Shown one piece after another: positions 1 to 7,260 of a stretch of 33,854 bases of DNA. Positions within the stretch are counted from its first letter, which is position 1. Every line of letters begins with the position of its first letter. A program made the position numbers and the translations under genes. The notes beneath the pieces were generated by a model that searched no databases, was not told the origin of the DNA, and was given only the letters and a program-made list of their open reading frames with translations. Origin of the DNA: Oscillibacter sp. (GTDB lineage: Bacteria > Bacillota > Clostridia > Oscillospirales > Oscillospiraceae); the NCBI GenBank assembly GCA_022791875.1, contig JAAVZX010000035.1, positions 1 to 33,854 on the forward strand. The letters are read 5' to 3'.

Positions 1-23
1 CCACTGTGCTCCTTTCATTTCCC

Positions 24-63
24 GACTCCCTTCCTGGGCGCTTTTTCCGCCCTCTTGGGAGTC
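24..63 (-). other. Nested hairpin between the 245-aa gene and the next leftward gene
   Basis: GACTCCC (24-30) pairs with GGGAGTC (57-63), and an inner GGGCG (36-40) pairs with CGCCC (48-52). Read leftward, the outer arm holds the GGGAG that would serve as ribosome site for a possible start codon ATG at 18-16, where a further leftward gene may begin and run out of the window. A structure hiding a ribosome site could control translation, but only 18 bases of the possible gene are visible. Confidence 0.4.
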
Positions 64-92
64 TATCTTTTTTCACCTCCTCCGCCACATAA

Positions 93-830
93 TTACATTT
101 TTTCCTCGGCGTTTTCTTTCATTTTATCACTGGCGCTGACATGCTCCTCCATATAAGAAAGCAGCGTATTCAGATGAGTTTGCAAATTTGTTAAATCTAA
201 TGTCCCAATGCTTGGCTCAACAAACCGAAGCTGGGGCTGTATGCCGGCATAAAGTGGGAATACCCCATGATCCCGCCAATACTCAAACTTATTCAATACA
301 GAAAACACGGCGTACAGGTATTTCTCACTGAGTCCCTGATTGCGGTACCAATCTTTGATTTCCTGGAAAGAATTCCATTCAATAGTTCTTGAAAGCACAA
401 TAACACGTTGAACAATACGGCGGACACTTGTAATGAACGAAGCGCTATAGTCCTCATCATGATAACAGGAAATAAACGTATCAAGCCGTTCATAGGAGGG
501 TAAAAAATCCAGTTTTCCTTTATTGTGATCTGATTCTGAAAAGTGACCCTTACAAATCCTATGTACGGGTAATTCCCAATTTAAGTGATAGCCCCGCAAT
601 TTATTGATAATAATAGAGATATAGGAATAGCAGCTGCCTTTAGCTAAATCAGTCCCTTCACTGTAATAATTACTGGCATCATCATAAGATTGCCATGTGC
701 CGTCTGGACCTTGGGCCATAAGCCTTTCAATCATTGCCTTGTATCTGCCGATTTCCTGAGAAGGAAAATCTCGACTGCCCGGCAGATTTAGGAACACTTC
801 AAGATGCCCCTGCCATAATTCAAAAATCAC
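93..830 (-). CDS. Unrecognised 245-aa protein in an AT-richer accessory segment
   Basis: I do not recognise this protein. It begins with GTG at 830, chosen because an AGGAGG lies seven bases upstream; the ATG three bases before it is followed at once by TGA. The product is soluble, with no signal peptide or membrane segment, rich in aromatic residues and His, and has an acidic-basic tail ending EKM. Its codon use is clearly AT-richer than that of the genes from 1.8 kb onward, which suggests it arrived by transfer. A second leftward gene may follow at the window edge, so this could be the first gene of a small accessory operon. No catalytic motif is visible and I assign no function. Confidence 0.7.
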   Translation of the reverse strand: MIFELWQGHLEVFLNLPGSRDFPSQEIGRYKAMIERLMAQGPDGTWQSYDDASNYYSEGTDLAKGSCYSYISIIINKLRGYHLNWELPVHRICKGHFSESDHNKGKLDFLPSYERLDTFISCYHDEDYSASFITSVRRIVQRVIVLSRTIEWNSFQEIKDWYRNQGLSEKYLYAVFSVLNKFEYWRDHGVFPLYAGIQPQLRFVEPSIGTLDLTNLQTHLNTLLSYMEEHVSASDKMKENAEEKM

Positions 831-889
831 ATCGCTACCTCCTGTATTGAATTAGATACAGTATGATAGTCGGCAGAAAAAATAAAATC

Positions 890-944
890 AGCACCTTTCT
901 GTAAAGAAAATGCTGAACTATTACAATATCTCTGTTAAGGTGCT
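890..944. other. Inverted repeat upstream of the 245-aa gene
   Basis: AGCACCTT at 890-897 is repeated inverted as AAGGTGCT at 937-944, separated by 39 AT-rich bases. It lies in the leader or promoter region of the gene starting at 830. It may be an operator or part of a folded leader; nothing further can be shown. Confidence 0.35.
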
Positions 945-947
945 AAT

Positions 948-1196
948 TTATAGAAGGAGCTGATATGAGGACAAATCAGAAGGTTCCGATTTGTCCTCCG
1001 AGATCTGGAACGCCATCGTCCGAGTGTTGTTAGTTGCCATAGTCACTCTACCTCCGTTTTCTTTCATTTCGTAGTACTCGGTCAAGAGCTGGGTGATGTA
1101 CTGCGCAGTGGTCAGTCCCGACTGCTCTCTGGTCTCGCAGACCTGAGCGTGAAGGGCTAGGGGGATCTGAGCGCATAAGTTTCGAGTCTCCGGCAT
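948..1196 (-). pseudogene. Truncated mobile-element-associated ribbon-helix-helix-like protein
   Basis: The reading starts at ATG 1196 behind an AAAGGAG site and gives a product beginning MPETRNLCAQIPLALH. From memory, this resembles small proteins carried on integrative elements of gut Firmicutes, in which one short helical unit is followed by a second beginning MATNNTRTMAFQI and a much longer C-terminal tail. Here the second unit stops making sense about ten residues in: after FQISE the frame runs into a perfect palindrome and a stop, giving about 82 residues. The likely reading is a gene cut off by insertion or deletion of neighbouring DNA. The family match is from recall and not from a search. 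Confidence 0.5.
967..998. repeat. Perfect 11-bp palindrome at the break point of the truncated gene
   Basis: GAGGACAAATC (967-977) is followed after ten bases by its exact reverse complement GATTTGTCCTC (988-998). No run of T follows on either strand, so it does not look like a terminator. It begins where similarity of the truncated protein seems to end, so it may be the end structure of an inserted element. Confidence 0.55.
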
Positions 1197-1471
1197 GGTG
1201 ATCTTCTCCTTTCCGCTGATTGCAACGCAAGTATAGCCGAAAGGCATTGACAAAGCTATCACCAACACCAAAAAAGAACCGGAGACAAACGAAGCAAATG
1301 TAACAGTGGTGGGAAAAGCGCATCCCCCCGGTGAGGCCAAACTCCACTGGTCTCTCCAAGGGATTGGTGGATAGTGATTTTACTCCATCCGCAAAAGGCG
1401 GTTTTTGCATCTCTGATGCGTAAATTTTTTGAAACGGAGGGCTGTTTTGAAAACCCAACTTTTCCTTGTTT
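1197..1471. other. Non-coding AT-rich stretch between accessory remnants
   Basis: I see no supportable gene here. The stretch holds small inverted repeats (GCATC-TCT-GATGC at 1408-1420, and GCAAAA with TTTTTGC just before it) and A/T-rich runs. Its composition matches the accessory DNA to the left better than the core genes to the right. Open frames across it lack ribosome sites and are not credible. Confidence 0.4.
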
Positions 1472-1669
1472 CTATTTTCCGAATTGGTCTGTTTCATGCG
1501 GTATTTCGTTATTTTTTCTTTCTGATTTTGGGCTGTATCTTTTTATCCACACAAGGTTGCAGAACTGCTCAAACTGCTCCACGTCCTTCAGCGCCTTAGC
1601 CCCCTTCAGCACCATAGCCGCATCCTCCTTCCGCCCCCGGAACATCATCGCCCAACTCCCACGCAACAT
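1472..1669 (-). pseudogene. Possible small gene fragment joined to accessory DNA
   Basis: From ATG 1669, preceded by GGGGGTGG, about 40 residues have the GC-rich codon use of the surrounding chromosome and a plausible helical composition (RGRKEDAAMVLKGAKALKDV). The remaining 25 residues, beginning near WIKRYS, fall in AT-rich sequence with different codon use. The simplest reading is a small chromosomal gene whose 3' part was replaced where accessory DNA joined, near position 1545. It may instead be a chance frame; I do not recognise a family. Confidence 0.3.
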
Positions 1670-1682
1670 AAATTTCCACCCC

Positions 1683-1714
1683 CATTATCAATTATCCATT
1701 CTCAATTATCAATT
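1683..1714. repeat. Heptamer tandem repeat (ATTATC type), copy 1
   Basis: The 32 bases are built from near-identical seven-base units of the form ATTATC plus A or C. A second 32-base copy of the same kind lies at 28763-28794 before the phosphodiesterase gene. Both sit just upstream of a gene in otherwise GC-rich DNA, so they form a dispersed AT-rich intergenic repeat. Confidence 0.6.
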
Positions 1715-1740
1715 AAAATTATATTCCACATTTCCGGGAT

Positions 1741-1768
1741 TTGCAAACGGAAAAAAGTGTGCTACAAT
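1741..1768 (+). promoter_or_regulatory. Promoter for the aldo/keto reductase gene
   Basis: TTGCAA (1741-1746) and TACAAT (1763-1768) are 16 bases apart and the -10 box is preceded by TG, making an extended -10. The start codon follows 55 bases downstream. Confidence 0.65.
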
Positions 1769-1823
1769 AGGGGAAACGACTGCCGGTCCAGTAGGACCAG
1801 CGGAGAAGAGGGAGGAACCCAAT

Positions 1824-2852
1824 ATGCAGAAAGTCAGACTCGGGCGCACGGAGCTGATGGTCACGAAGACCGCCTTCGGCGCGCTGCCCATCCAGCGCAT
1901 TTCCAAGGAGGACGCGGCCCGCCTGGTCCGCCGCGCCTACGACGCCGGAATCAACTACTTCGACACCGCCAACGCCTACACCGACAGCGAGGAAAAGCTG
2001 GGCATGGCCTTTGAGGGCATCCGCCAGAACGTGATCATCTCCACCAAGAGCGGCGGCGCAGACAAAAAGACGGTCCTCTCCCACATTGAGGACAGCCTCC
2101 GCCGGATGCGCACGGACTACATCGACCTCCTCCAGTTCCACAACCCCGCCCAAATGCCCGACCCCAACGACCCCGACGGCCCCTTTGCCGCCGCCTTGGA
2201 GATGCAGAAGAAGGGCTACGTTCGCCATATCGGCATCACGAACCACCGGATCGCCGTGGCCCAACAGGCCATTGACTCCGGACTCTTCGAGACGCTCCAG
2301 TTCCCCTTCTGCTACCTGTCCACGGGGAAGGATCTGGATCTCGCGGAAGCCTGCAAGGCGGCGGACATGGGCTTCATCGCCATGAAGGGCCTCTCCGGCG
2401 GACTGCTCACCAATGCCGCCGCCTGCTACGCCTTCATGCAGCAGTATGACAATGTGGTCCCCATCTGGGGCATTCAGCGGGAGGAAGAGCTGGACCAATG
2501 GCTGGAGCTGACGGAGAAGGGCGTGGAAATGACGCCGGAGCTCCAGGCGGTCATTGACGCGGACCGCAAGGAACTGGCCGGGAGCTTCTGCCGCTCCTGC
2601 GGCTACTGCCTGCCCTGCTCGGCGGATATCGACATCCCCCAGTCGGCCCGGATGTACGCCCTTCTGCGCCGGATGCCCTACCAGCAGTTCATGACGGACG
2701 AGTGGTACGAGAAGATGCACCGGATTGAGAACTGCATCCACTGCAACGCCTGCGTCAGCCGCTGCCCCTACGGCCTGGACACGCCGTCCCTTCTGGCGGA
2801 AATGCTGAAGGACTACGACCAGTTCTACGCCGCCCACCACAAGGAGGTCTGA
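1824..2852 (+). CDS. Aldo/keto reductase with C-terminal ferredoxin domain
   Basis: This 342-aa protein should reduce or oxidise carbonyl substrates using NAD(P)H; the natural substrate cannot be read from sequence. The N-terminal TIM barrel carries the family tetrad D47, Y52, K75 and H106. The C-terminal 90 residues add two cysteine groups, CRSCGYCLPC at 256-265 and CIHCNACVSRCP at 304-315, of the kind that bind iron-sulfur clusters, so the enzyme probably passes electrons between ferredoxin-type carriers and the barrel. This two-domain form is common in anaerobes. ATG 1824 is chosen because GGAGG lies eight bases upstream and the N-terminus MQKVRLGRTEL matches the family; the same frame stays open far upstream into non-coding DNA. 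The next gene starts two bases after the stop. Confidence 0.93.
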   Translation: MQKVRLGRTELMVTKTAFGALPIQRISKEDAARLVRRAYDAGINYFDTANAYTDSEEKLGMAFEGIRQNVIISTKSGGADKKTVLSHIEDSLRRMRTDYIDLLQFHNPAQMPDPNDPDGPFAAALEMQKKGYVRHIGITNHRIAVAQQAIDSGLFETLQFPFCYLSTGKDLDLAEACKAADMGFIAMKGLSGGLLTNAAACYAFMQQYDNVVPIWGIQREEELDQWLELTEKGVEMTPELQAVIDADRKELAGSFCRSCGYCLPCSADIDIPQSARMYALLRRMPYQQFMTDEWYEKMHRIENCIHCNACVSRCPYGLDTPSLLAEMLKDYDQFYAAHHKEV

Positions 2853-2854
2853 CG

Positions 2855-3292
2855 ATGCTCTTTCAAAGCGGGGAGGCCAGCCTGCGGCTGGACGTAGCCT
2901 CCTACGAATTCCCGGCGGGGGCGGTCCCGTCGGACAATGACGATCAGAACTGGCTTGTGATCCGCTGCACCTGGAGGGACGAGGACGGCGAGCTCCGCAA
3001 GGACTCCAACAGCTGCCTCATGACCTACGAGCTGAGGGAGATGACCGCAGGTCTGAAAGTGGTAAACGCGGGCATCAGGGACCGCTACGACAGCGACTTC
3101 ACGGAACCTTGGTTCAAGCTGTCCGCGCAAGCGGAGGGAGGCGCCTTCCAGGTAGAGGTATCTTTCTTCCTCCCCAACACCATGGACGGCGACGATACCG
3201 CCGAGCTTAGCTGCTCCCTGAGCAGGGATGAAATGAAAGCCTTGGTCGACGAGCTGGACAAGCTTTGCGAAAAATTCCCCGACAGGCTGTAA
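2855..3292 (+). CDS. Small protein resembling the WapI immunity family
   Basis: The 145-aa product is acidic and soluble. Features such as the DDQNWLVIRCTW strand, the middle CLMTYELREM segment and the acidic C-terminal helix recall the WapI-type immunity proteins that neutralise contact-dependent toxins. This assignment is from general resemblance only. It starts two bases after the aldo/keto reductase stop, with AAGGAGG inside the end of that gene as ribosome site, so the two are co-transcribed. No toxin gene is visible nearby, so it may be an orphan immunity gene or a protein with another role. A strong hairpin terminator follows. Confidence 0.6.
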   Translation: MLFQSGEASLRLDVASYEFPAGAVPSDNDDQNWLVIRCTWRDEDGELRKDSNSCLMTYELREMTAGLKVVNAGIRDRYDSDFTEPWFKLSAQAEGGAFQVEVSFFLPNTMDGDDTAELSCSLSRDEMKALVDELDKLCEKFPDRL

Positions 3293-3300
3293 CACGGCAA

Positions 3301-3334
3301 AAAATCCCCTGGAAGCCATATTCCAGGGGATTTT
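3301..3334. terminator. Bidirectional terminator between convergent genes
   Basis: AAAATCCCCTGGAA (3301-3314) and TTCCAGGGGATTTT (3321-3334) form a perfect 14-bp stem around six bases, with A and T runs on the two sides. It separates the rightward reductase unit from the leftward operon ending at 3341. Confidence 0.9.
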
Positions 3335-3340
3335 CACTAT

Positions 3341-3949
3341 TTACGGGACCACTTCAAGCCCCAGAATCCTGGCCACGACAGCCGCCTGCGAACTGTGAAT
3401 CCGCGCCCCCCGCAGTTCCTTGCAGGAGGCCGACAGGGAAATCCCGTCCAGCGTACAGCTCGAGAGGTCCGCCTTTTCCAGCTCCGCCCGAAACAGCTCC
3501 GCCTTCGTGAAATCCACCTTCCGGAACGTGCTCCTGGGAAAGCGGCACCCTTGCAGAAAAGCCTCCGTGAAATCGCACTCCGCCAGCGCGGTCCGCTCAA
3601 ACGCGCACTCCGCGAAATTTCCGTACCGCAGGAGCAGCCCGGAAAGCGCGCAGTCCTTGAAGCGGCTCTTCCGGAAATCGGAACCATCCGCCTTGCACCC
3701 CTCCAGCTTGCAGTCTTTCCAATAGCCCTCCGGAAACCGGCAGGCCGAAAAAGCGCACTCCGAAAAGGTGCAGTCGTAAAACGAAGCCCCGCTGAAATCG
3801 CAGCCGGTAAAGCGGCACTGGCGGAACTCCGTCCGGCGGTATGTAATCTCCGAAAAATCCAGCTCCGCCGCCGTCTCGCGGACGAACTGCCCAAAAGCCA
3901 GCTCTTCCTCGTCCCGCGCCGCCAGAAGCGCCTCTTCCAGACTGCTCAC
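3341..3949 (-). CDS. Pentapeptide-repeat protein
   Basis: The 202-aa protein consists mainly of pentapeptide repeats, from about residue 35 to 185, with a Phe or Leu every fifth residue and Cys, Asp or Ser before it (for example CRFTGCDFSGASF and KADLSSCTLDG). Such repeats fold as a right-handed quadrilateral beta helix. Some members protect DNA gyrase by mimicking DNA (Qnr, MfpA), but most have no known role and this one has an unusually Cys-rich repeat. It starts with GTG at 3949, which overlaps the stop of the preceding aldolase gene as GTGA, so translation is probably coupled. It is the last gene of the leftward operon. Confidence 0.85.
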   Translation of the reverse strand: MSSLEEALLAARDEEELAFGQFVRETAAELDFSEITYRRTEFRQCRFTGCDFSGASFYDCTFSECAFSACRFPEGYWKDCKLEGCKADGSDFRKSRFKDCALSGLLLRYGNFAECAFERTALAECDFTEAFLQGCRFPRSTFRKVDFTKAELFRAELEKADLSSCTLDGISLSASCKELRGARIHSSQAAVVARILGLEVVP

Positions 3950-4716
3950 GCCTTGAACTCGGCCGCCATATTACGGTAAACCTCCGCCAGCGTCAGGGAG
4001 TCGGAGCCAATTGTAACGCTGTCATACCCCTGCGCTACGCGCTTTTTGGCGTCTTGCGCGCTTCCGCAGAAAATGAAGGACATCTTGTGATTGGCCTTGC
4101 AGGCGTCCAGAACCCGCTTCATAGCGTTCTGCATGACCTCGCTGTCAAAGGCCATCGGGCATCCCAGCGCAATCGACAGGTCAAACGGCCCCACAAAGAT
4201 GCCGTCCACGCCCTCCATCGCCATGATTTCCTCGATATGCTCCAGACACCCCACCGTCTCGCACTGGGGAATCAGCAGCGTCTCCCGGTTGCAGCGGGCA
4301 AAATACGCGTCCACGCCTTGTAGGGACTCCGCGTCATACCCCCAGCCGCCGTCCCGGGACGGGCAGAAGCCCCGGTGTCCCACTGGCTGGAACTTCGCGT
4401 AGCGCACCAGCTGGCGCACCTCCTCCACCGTCTCCACCGCCGGGACAATCAGGCCCTGCGCGCCGTAGTCCAGAGGGTGCAGCACCGTCACCCGGTCGAT
4501 CTGGTTGATCCGCACCAGGGGCACCAGCCCCGCCGCGTCCGCGGCGGTGATGGCGGAGGCGATGCTGTCTTCGCTGGGCATACTGTGCTCCGTATCGATC
4601 AGCACGTAGTCCAAACCGCTGGGGCCCAGGCATTCCACCGCCATGGGGCTGTTGAGCTGGGCGAAGGTGCCCGCGCTGGGCTCCCCCTTCTTGAATTTCT
4701 CCACAAGTCGATTCAT
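3946..4716 (-). CDS. HpcH/HpaI-family aldolase
   Basis: This 256-aa enzyme belongs to the class II aldolases that split 2-oxo-3-deoxy sugar acids or related hydroxy-oxo acids to pyruvate and an aldehyde, with a divalent metal. Residues matching the family catalytic set are H44, R69, E153 and D179, and the segment GIFVGPFDLSIALG is typical. Length is normal for the family. The substrate is not evident: no sugar-acid dehydratase or transporter lies alongside. It sits between a HAD phosphatase gene (17 bases upstream) and the pentapeptide gene (overlapping), within an operon headed by a DNA glycosylase, so the neighbours do not define a pathway. Confidence 0.9.
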   Translation of the reverse strand: MNRLVEKFKKGEPSAGTFAQLNSPMAVECLGPSGLDYVLIDTEHSMPSEDSIASAITAADAAGLVPLVRINQIDRVTVLHPLDYGAQGLIVPAVETVEEVRQLVRYAKFQPVGHRGFCPSRDGGWGYDAESLQGVDAYFARCNRETLLIPQCETVGCLEHIEEIMAMEGVDGIFVGPFDLSIALGCPMAFDSEVMQNAMKRVLDACKANHKMSFIFCGSAQDAKKRVAQGYDSVTIGSDSLTLAEVYRNMAAEFKA

Positions 4717-4733
4717 AATTCCGCTCTCCTTAT

Positions 4734-5396
4734 TTACTTGGATTTCTTTTTATCCTCCGGCAGCCAGAGCAATTCCTCAAAGCTACGGATATAAACGTCG
4801 CAAAAAGCACGCATGGCCTTCTCGTCCTGCTCGAAGTAGCGGTCGTACACCCCCACCACTCGCATCCGCGCCCCCCGCGCCCCCTTGCAGGCGCTGAGGC
4901 TGTCGTCGAAGACGGTGCAGTCCTCCGGCTCCGCGCCCACGGCCTTCGCCGCGGCCCGCCACAGGTCCGGGTCCTTCTTTTCGATTCCCAGATCGTGGGC
5001 GAACACGATCTGCTCGAAATACTTCTCCAGATCCAGCTGTTCCATAGCCGTGTGGCAGTGCTCCGGCACGCTGGACGTGACCACGGCCATCCGCCGCCCC
5101 TCCCGCTGGCACTGCTTCAGGTACGCCCGCACCCCCGGCTTCACCGCCACATGGGCGTAGGCGTCCTTCGCCAGCTCCATCCACTCCGCCATGATTTCCT
5201 CGCAGGACTCCTTCAAATGGCAGAACTCCTTCGTGAACTTCGCCGCCAGAGGCAAAATCGTGTGGGCTACGCCCTCGTAGTAGGCGTGGGTATACGCCAA
5301 GCCCCGGCGGTCCAGGAATTCACGGTCCACCTTTTTCCACACGCCGTTGGAGTCCATCAGCGTCCCATCCATATCAAAGAGATACACGTCCCGCAT
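4734..5396 (-). CDS. HAD-superfamily phosphatase
   Basis: The 220-aa protein has the haloacid dehalogenase signature FDMDGT at residues 7-12 (nucleophile D8, acid/base D10), a Ser/Thr motif VVTSS, the lysine region EKKDPD and the FDDS motif that holds magnesium. A helical cap lies between motifs one and two, as in phosphoglycolate phosphatase and beta-phosphoglucomutase relatives. It is expected to remove phosphate from a small sugar or nucleotide; the substrate is unknown. I place the start at ATG 5396 (MRDVYLFDMDG) rather than further upstream, because this puts motif one at the usual position. It overlaps the end of the glycosylase gene by 23 bases. Confidence 0.88.
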   Translation of the reverse strand: MRDVYLFDMDGTLMDSNGVWKKVDREFLDRRGLAYTHAYYEGVAHTILPLAAKFTKEFCHLKESCEEIMAEWMELAKDAYAHVAVKPGVRAYLKQCQREGRRMAVVTSSVPEHCHTAMEQLDLEKYFEQIVFAHDLGIEKKDPDLWRAAAKAVGAEPEDCTVFDDSLSACKGARGARMRVVGVYDRYFEQDEKAMRAFCDVYIRSFEELLWLPEDKKKSK

Positions 5397-6012
5397 CCTC
5401 CCTTTCCAGCCAGAAGCGCCAGGGAAACTCCCTGGCCTCCTCCGCGTAGTCCACGCCAATCCGCGGCCCCGATTTCACAGTCTCCGGCCCAGACGGCTCC
5501 AGCGGCGGCAGGCCGATGTCCTCCGGCCCCTCGCACACAAAGAGGGTGTCCCCGGTCAGATCCAGCCCGTTTTCCCCGCGGCTGAGCCCCAGCCCCTGGC
5601 ACACCTTCCCAGGCCCGTCCAGAAAATGCTTCCGGCGGTACGCGGTCAGCGTCTTTTCCCCAAAGCGCAGGCGGCTCATAACCGCCTCCCCCGCCACCGG
5701 CTCCACTCCCCGGATCAGCACCGCCGCAGGCTCCCCCTCCGGCTCCGTCACGAAGTTCAGGCAGTGGTACATCCCATAAATAAGGTACACGTAAGCGTGT
5801 CCGGGCGCCATAAACAGCGTCTCCGTCCGCGGCGTCCGCCGGTAGTTGTAAGCATGGCACGCCTTGTCACAGCGCCCCACATACGCCTCCGTCTCCGTAA
5901 TCCGCCCCGCCAGCGTCACCCCGTCCAAACGGCGCACCAGCACCTTCCCCAAAAGCGCCTGGGCAGCAGCTACGGTATCCTGATTGTAGAATTCACGGGA
6001 AAGCCTTGCCAT
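5374..6012 (-). CDS. mpg: DNA-3-methyladenine glycosylase (Mpg/AAG type)
   Basis: This 212-aa enzyme removes alkylated purines such as 3-methyladenine from DNA, the first step of base excision repair. The N-terminus LSREFYNQDTVAAAQALLGKVL, the segment ITETEAYVG with the catalytic Glu, the Tyr-containing YVYLIYGMYHCLN and the later GPGKVCQGLGL are all hallmarks of the Mpg/AAG fold. Length matches bacterial members. ATG 6012 has a GAGGTGA ribosome site. It heads a leftward operon with the HAD phosphatase, HpcH-type aldolase and pentapeptide protein. Confidence 0.93.
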   Translation of the reverse strand: MARLSREFYNQDTVAAAQALLGKVLVRRLDGVTLAGRITETEAYVGRCDKACHAYNYRRTPRTETLFMAPGHAYVYLIYGMYHCLNFVTEPEGEPAAVLIRGVEPVAGEAVMSRLRFGEKTLTAYRRKHFLDGPGKVCQGLGLSRGENGLDLTGDTLFVCEGPEDIGLPPLEPSGPETVKSGPRIGVDYAEEAREFPWRFWLEREDAGRVSL

Positions 6013-6059
6013 TTTGTCACCTCAGTGGTAGAATACCATTTTGTCCGGCGCCATGCCAC

Positions 6060-6088
6060 AGTATACCATGAACCCCCGCCGCCTGCAA
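6060..6088 (-). promoter_or_regulatory. Promoter for the leftward mpg operon
   Basis: Read leftward, TTGCAG (6088-6083) and TATACT (6065-6060) are separated by 17 bases. The mpg start codon lies about 50 bases downstream. Confidence 0.65.
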
Positions 6089-6108
6089 GTACGAAAATGC
6101 CTGCATAC

Positions 6109-6216
6109 GGGGGACGGGGGGCTGCCAGCGGGGCTTCCCGCCTCCGGCGGCCAGAGGGCTTTGCCCTCTGGACTCCCACCAGGGAGGCGTGCGCCTCCCT
6201 GGATCCTGGCAGATCA
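6109..6216 (+). repeat. Modular hairpin array A (GCAGATC tail)
   Basis: Three GC-rich hairpins stand in a row: CCGCC-TCC-GGCGG (6138-6150), CCAGAGGGC-TTT-GCCCTCTGG (6151-6171) and CCAGGGAGGC with GCCTCCCTGG (6179-6202). They are followed by the tail TGGCAGATCAG. It lies between the mpg promoter and the DMT transporter gene. Close relatives occur at 19830-19924 (inverted) and 20236-20330. Confidence 0.85.
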
Positions 6217-6277
6217 GGGTATTTATTTTGGTCTTTTCTTCTTCTGGAAGATGGATGTTGATAAGAAGGTTGATGCG

Positions 6278-7165
6278 ATGAAAGTGAACAGAGTTCGGCA
6301 AAATGTTCTGCCCCTCCTGACGGCGCTGATTTGGGGCACCGCCTTTGTGGCCCAGAGCGTCGGCGCGCGCTACATGGGGCCTTTTACCTTTAATGCCCTT
6401 CGTGCGGTGATCGCGTTCGTGTTTCTGCTCTGCCTCTGCGCCGTCCGGCGCGTGGCACAAAGAAATATCCCCTATGCCTCCGCCTCATGGAAGGACCTGG
6501 CCGTCGGCGGCTTCTTCTGCGGCACGGCCCTGGCTGTCGCCAGTGCCTTCCAGCAGATCGGACTCGAAACCGTTTCCTCCGGCAAAGCCGGCTTCCTCAC
6601 TGCCCTGTACATCGTCTTAGTCCCCGTCCTCGGCCTCTTCCTGAGACGCCGTGCCCCCAAAGCGGTCTGGTTCAGCGTAGCTCTCGCAGTCGCCGGGCTC
6701 TACTTCCTCTGCGTCACGGAGCAGTTCAGCGTCACCAAAGGCGACCTATACCTGCTTCTCTGCGCCCTCTGCTTCGCTGTCCAGATCCTGGTGGTGGACC
6801 ACTACTCCCAGAGAATCGACGGTGTCTCCCTCTCCTGCGCCCAATTCCTGGTCATGACCCTCCTGTGCGCCCCGGGCATCCTCGCCGAACCCCTCCCGCC
6901 CCCGGAACTCCTGATGAACTGCCTCTGGCCCGTCCTCTACGTCGGCGTTTTCTCCAGCGGCGTCGCCTACACCCTCCAGATTCTGGCCCAGAAGGACTCC
7001 GACCCCGCCGTCGTCTCCCTCCTCCTCAGCATGGAGGCCGTCTTCGCCACCCTCTCCGGAGCCATCATCCTCCACGACCGCATGACCCTCCGGGAATACC
7101 TCGGCTGCGCCCTCATGCTCGCTGCCGTCATCCTCGCACAGCGCCCCGACAAGCGCGGGAACTGA
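6278..7165 (+). CDS. DMT-family (EamA) transporter
   Basis: The 295-aa membrane protein has about ten hydrophobic segments in two EamA halves, the arrangement of drug/metabolite exporters. The first segment carries LTALIWGTAFVAQSVG, typical of the family's first helix; the second half begins near LYLLLCALCFAVQILVV, and the conserved end SLEAVFATLSGAIIL-like segment is present as SMEAVFATLSGAII. Substrate cannot be predicted. ATG 6278 is preferred because AGAAGG lies eight bases upstream; ATG 6251 in the same frame adds nine residues and has only a poor site. No clear promoter was found between the hairpin array and the start. Confidence 0.88.
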   Translation: MKVNRVRQNVLPLLTALIWGTAFVAQSVGARYMGPFTFNALRAVIAFVFLLCLCAVRRVAQRNIPYASASWKDLAVGGFFCGTALAVASAFQQIGLETVSSGKAGFLTALYIVLVPVLGLFLRRRAPKAVWFSVALAVAGLYFLCVTEQFSVTKGDLYLLLCALCFAVQILVVDHYSQRIDGVSLSCAQFLVMTLLCAPGILAEPLPPPELLMNCLWPVLYVGVFSSGVAYTLQILAQKDSDPAVVSLLLSMEAVFATLSGAIILHDRMTLREYLGCALMLAAVILAQRPDKRGN

Positions 7166-7192
7166 GGCTTCCCGCCAGATCGCCCATTTTTA

Positions 7193-7221
7193 TAGACAAA
7201 TCTTCCCTTTGGTGCTATAAT
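7193..7221 (+). promoter_or_regulatory. Promoter for the tagA/tmk pair
   Basis: TAGACA (7193-7198) and TATAAT (7216-7221) lie 17 bases apart, and TG precedes the -10 box. The next start codon is 39 bases downstream. Confidence 0.8.
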
Positions 7222-7260
7222 GGCCCCATACTCTGTTTTCCATCCAAAAGGAGACATCTT

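Noticed and set aside
1374..1823. An N-terminal extension of the aldo/keto reductase by about 150 residues
   Set aside because: The extension crosses AT-rich repeats and the promoter at 1741-1768, has no similarity to the family, and a proper ribosome site and family start occur at 1824.
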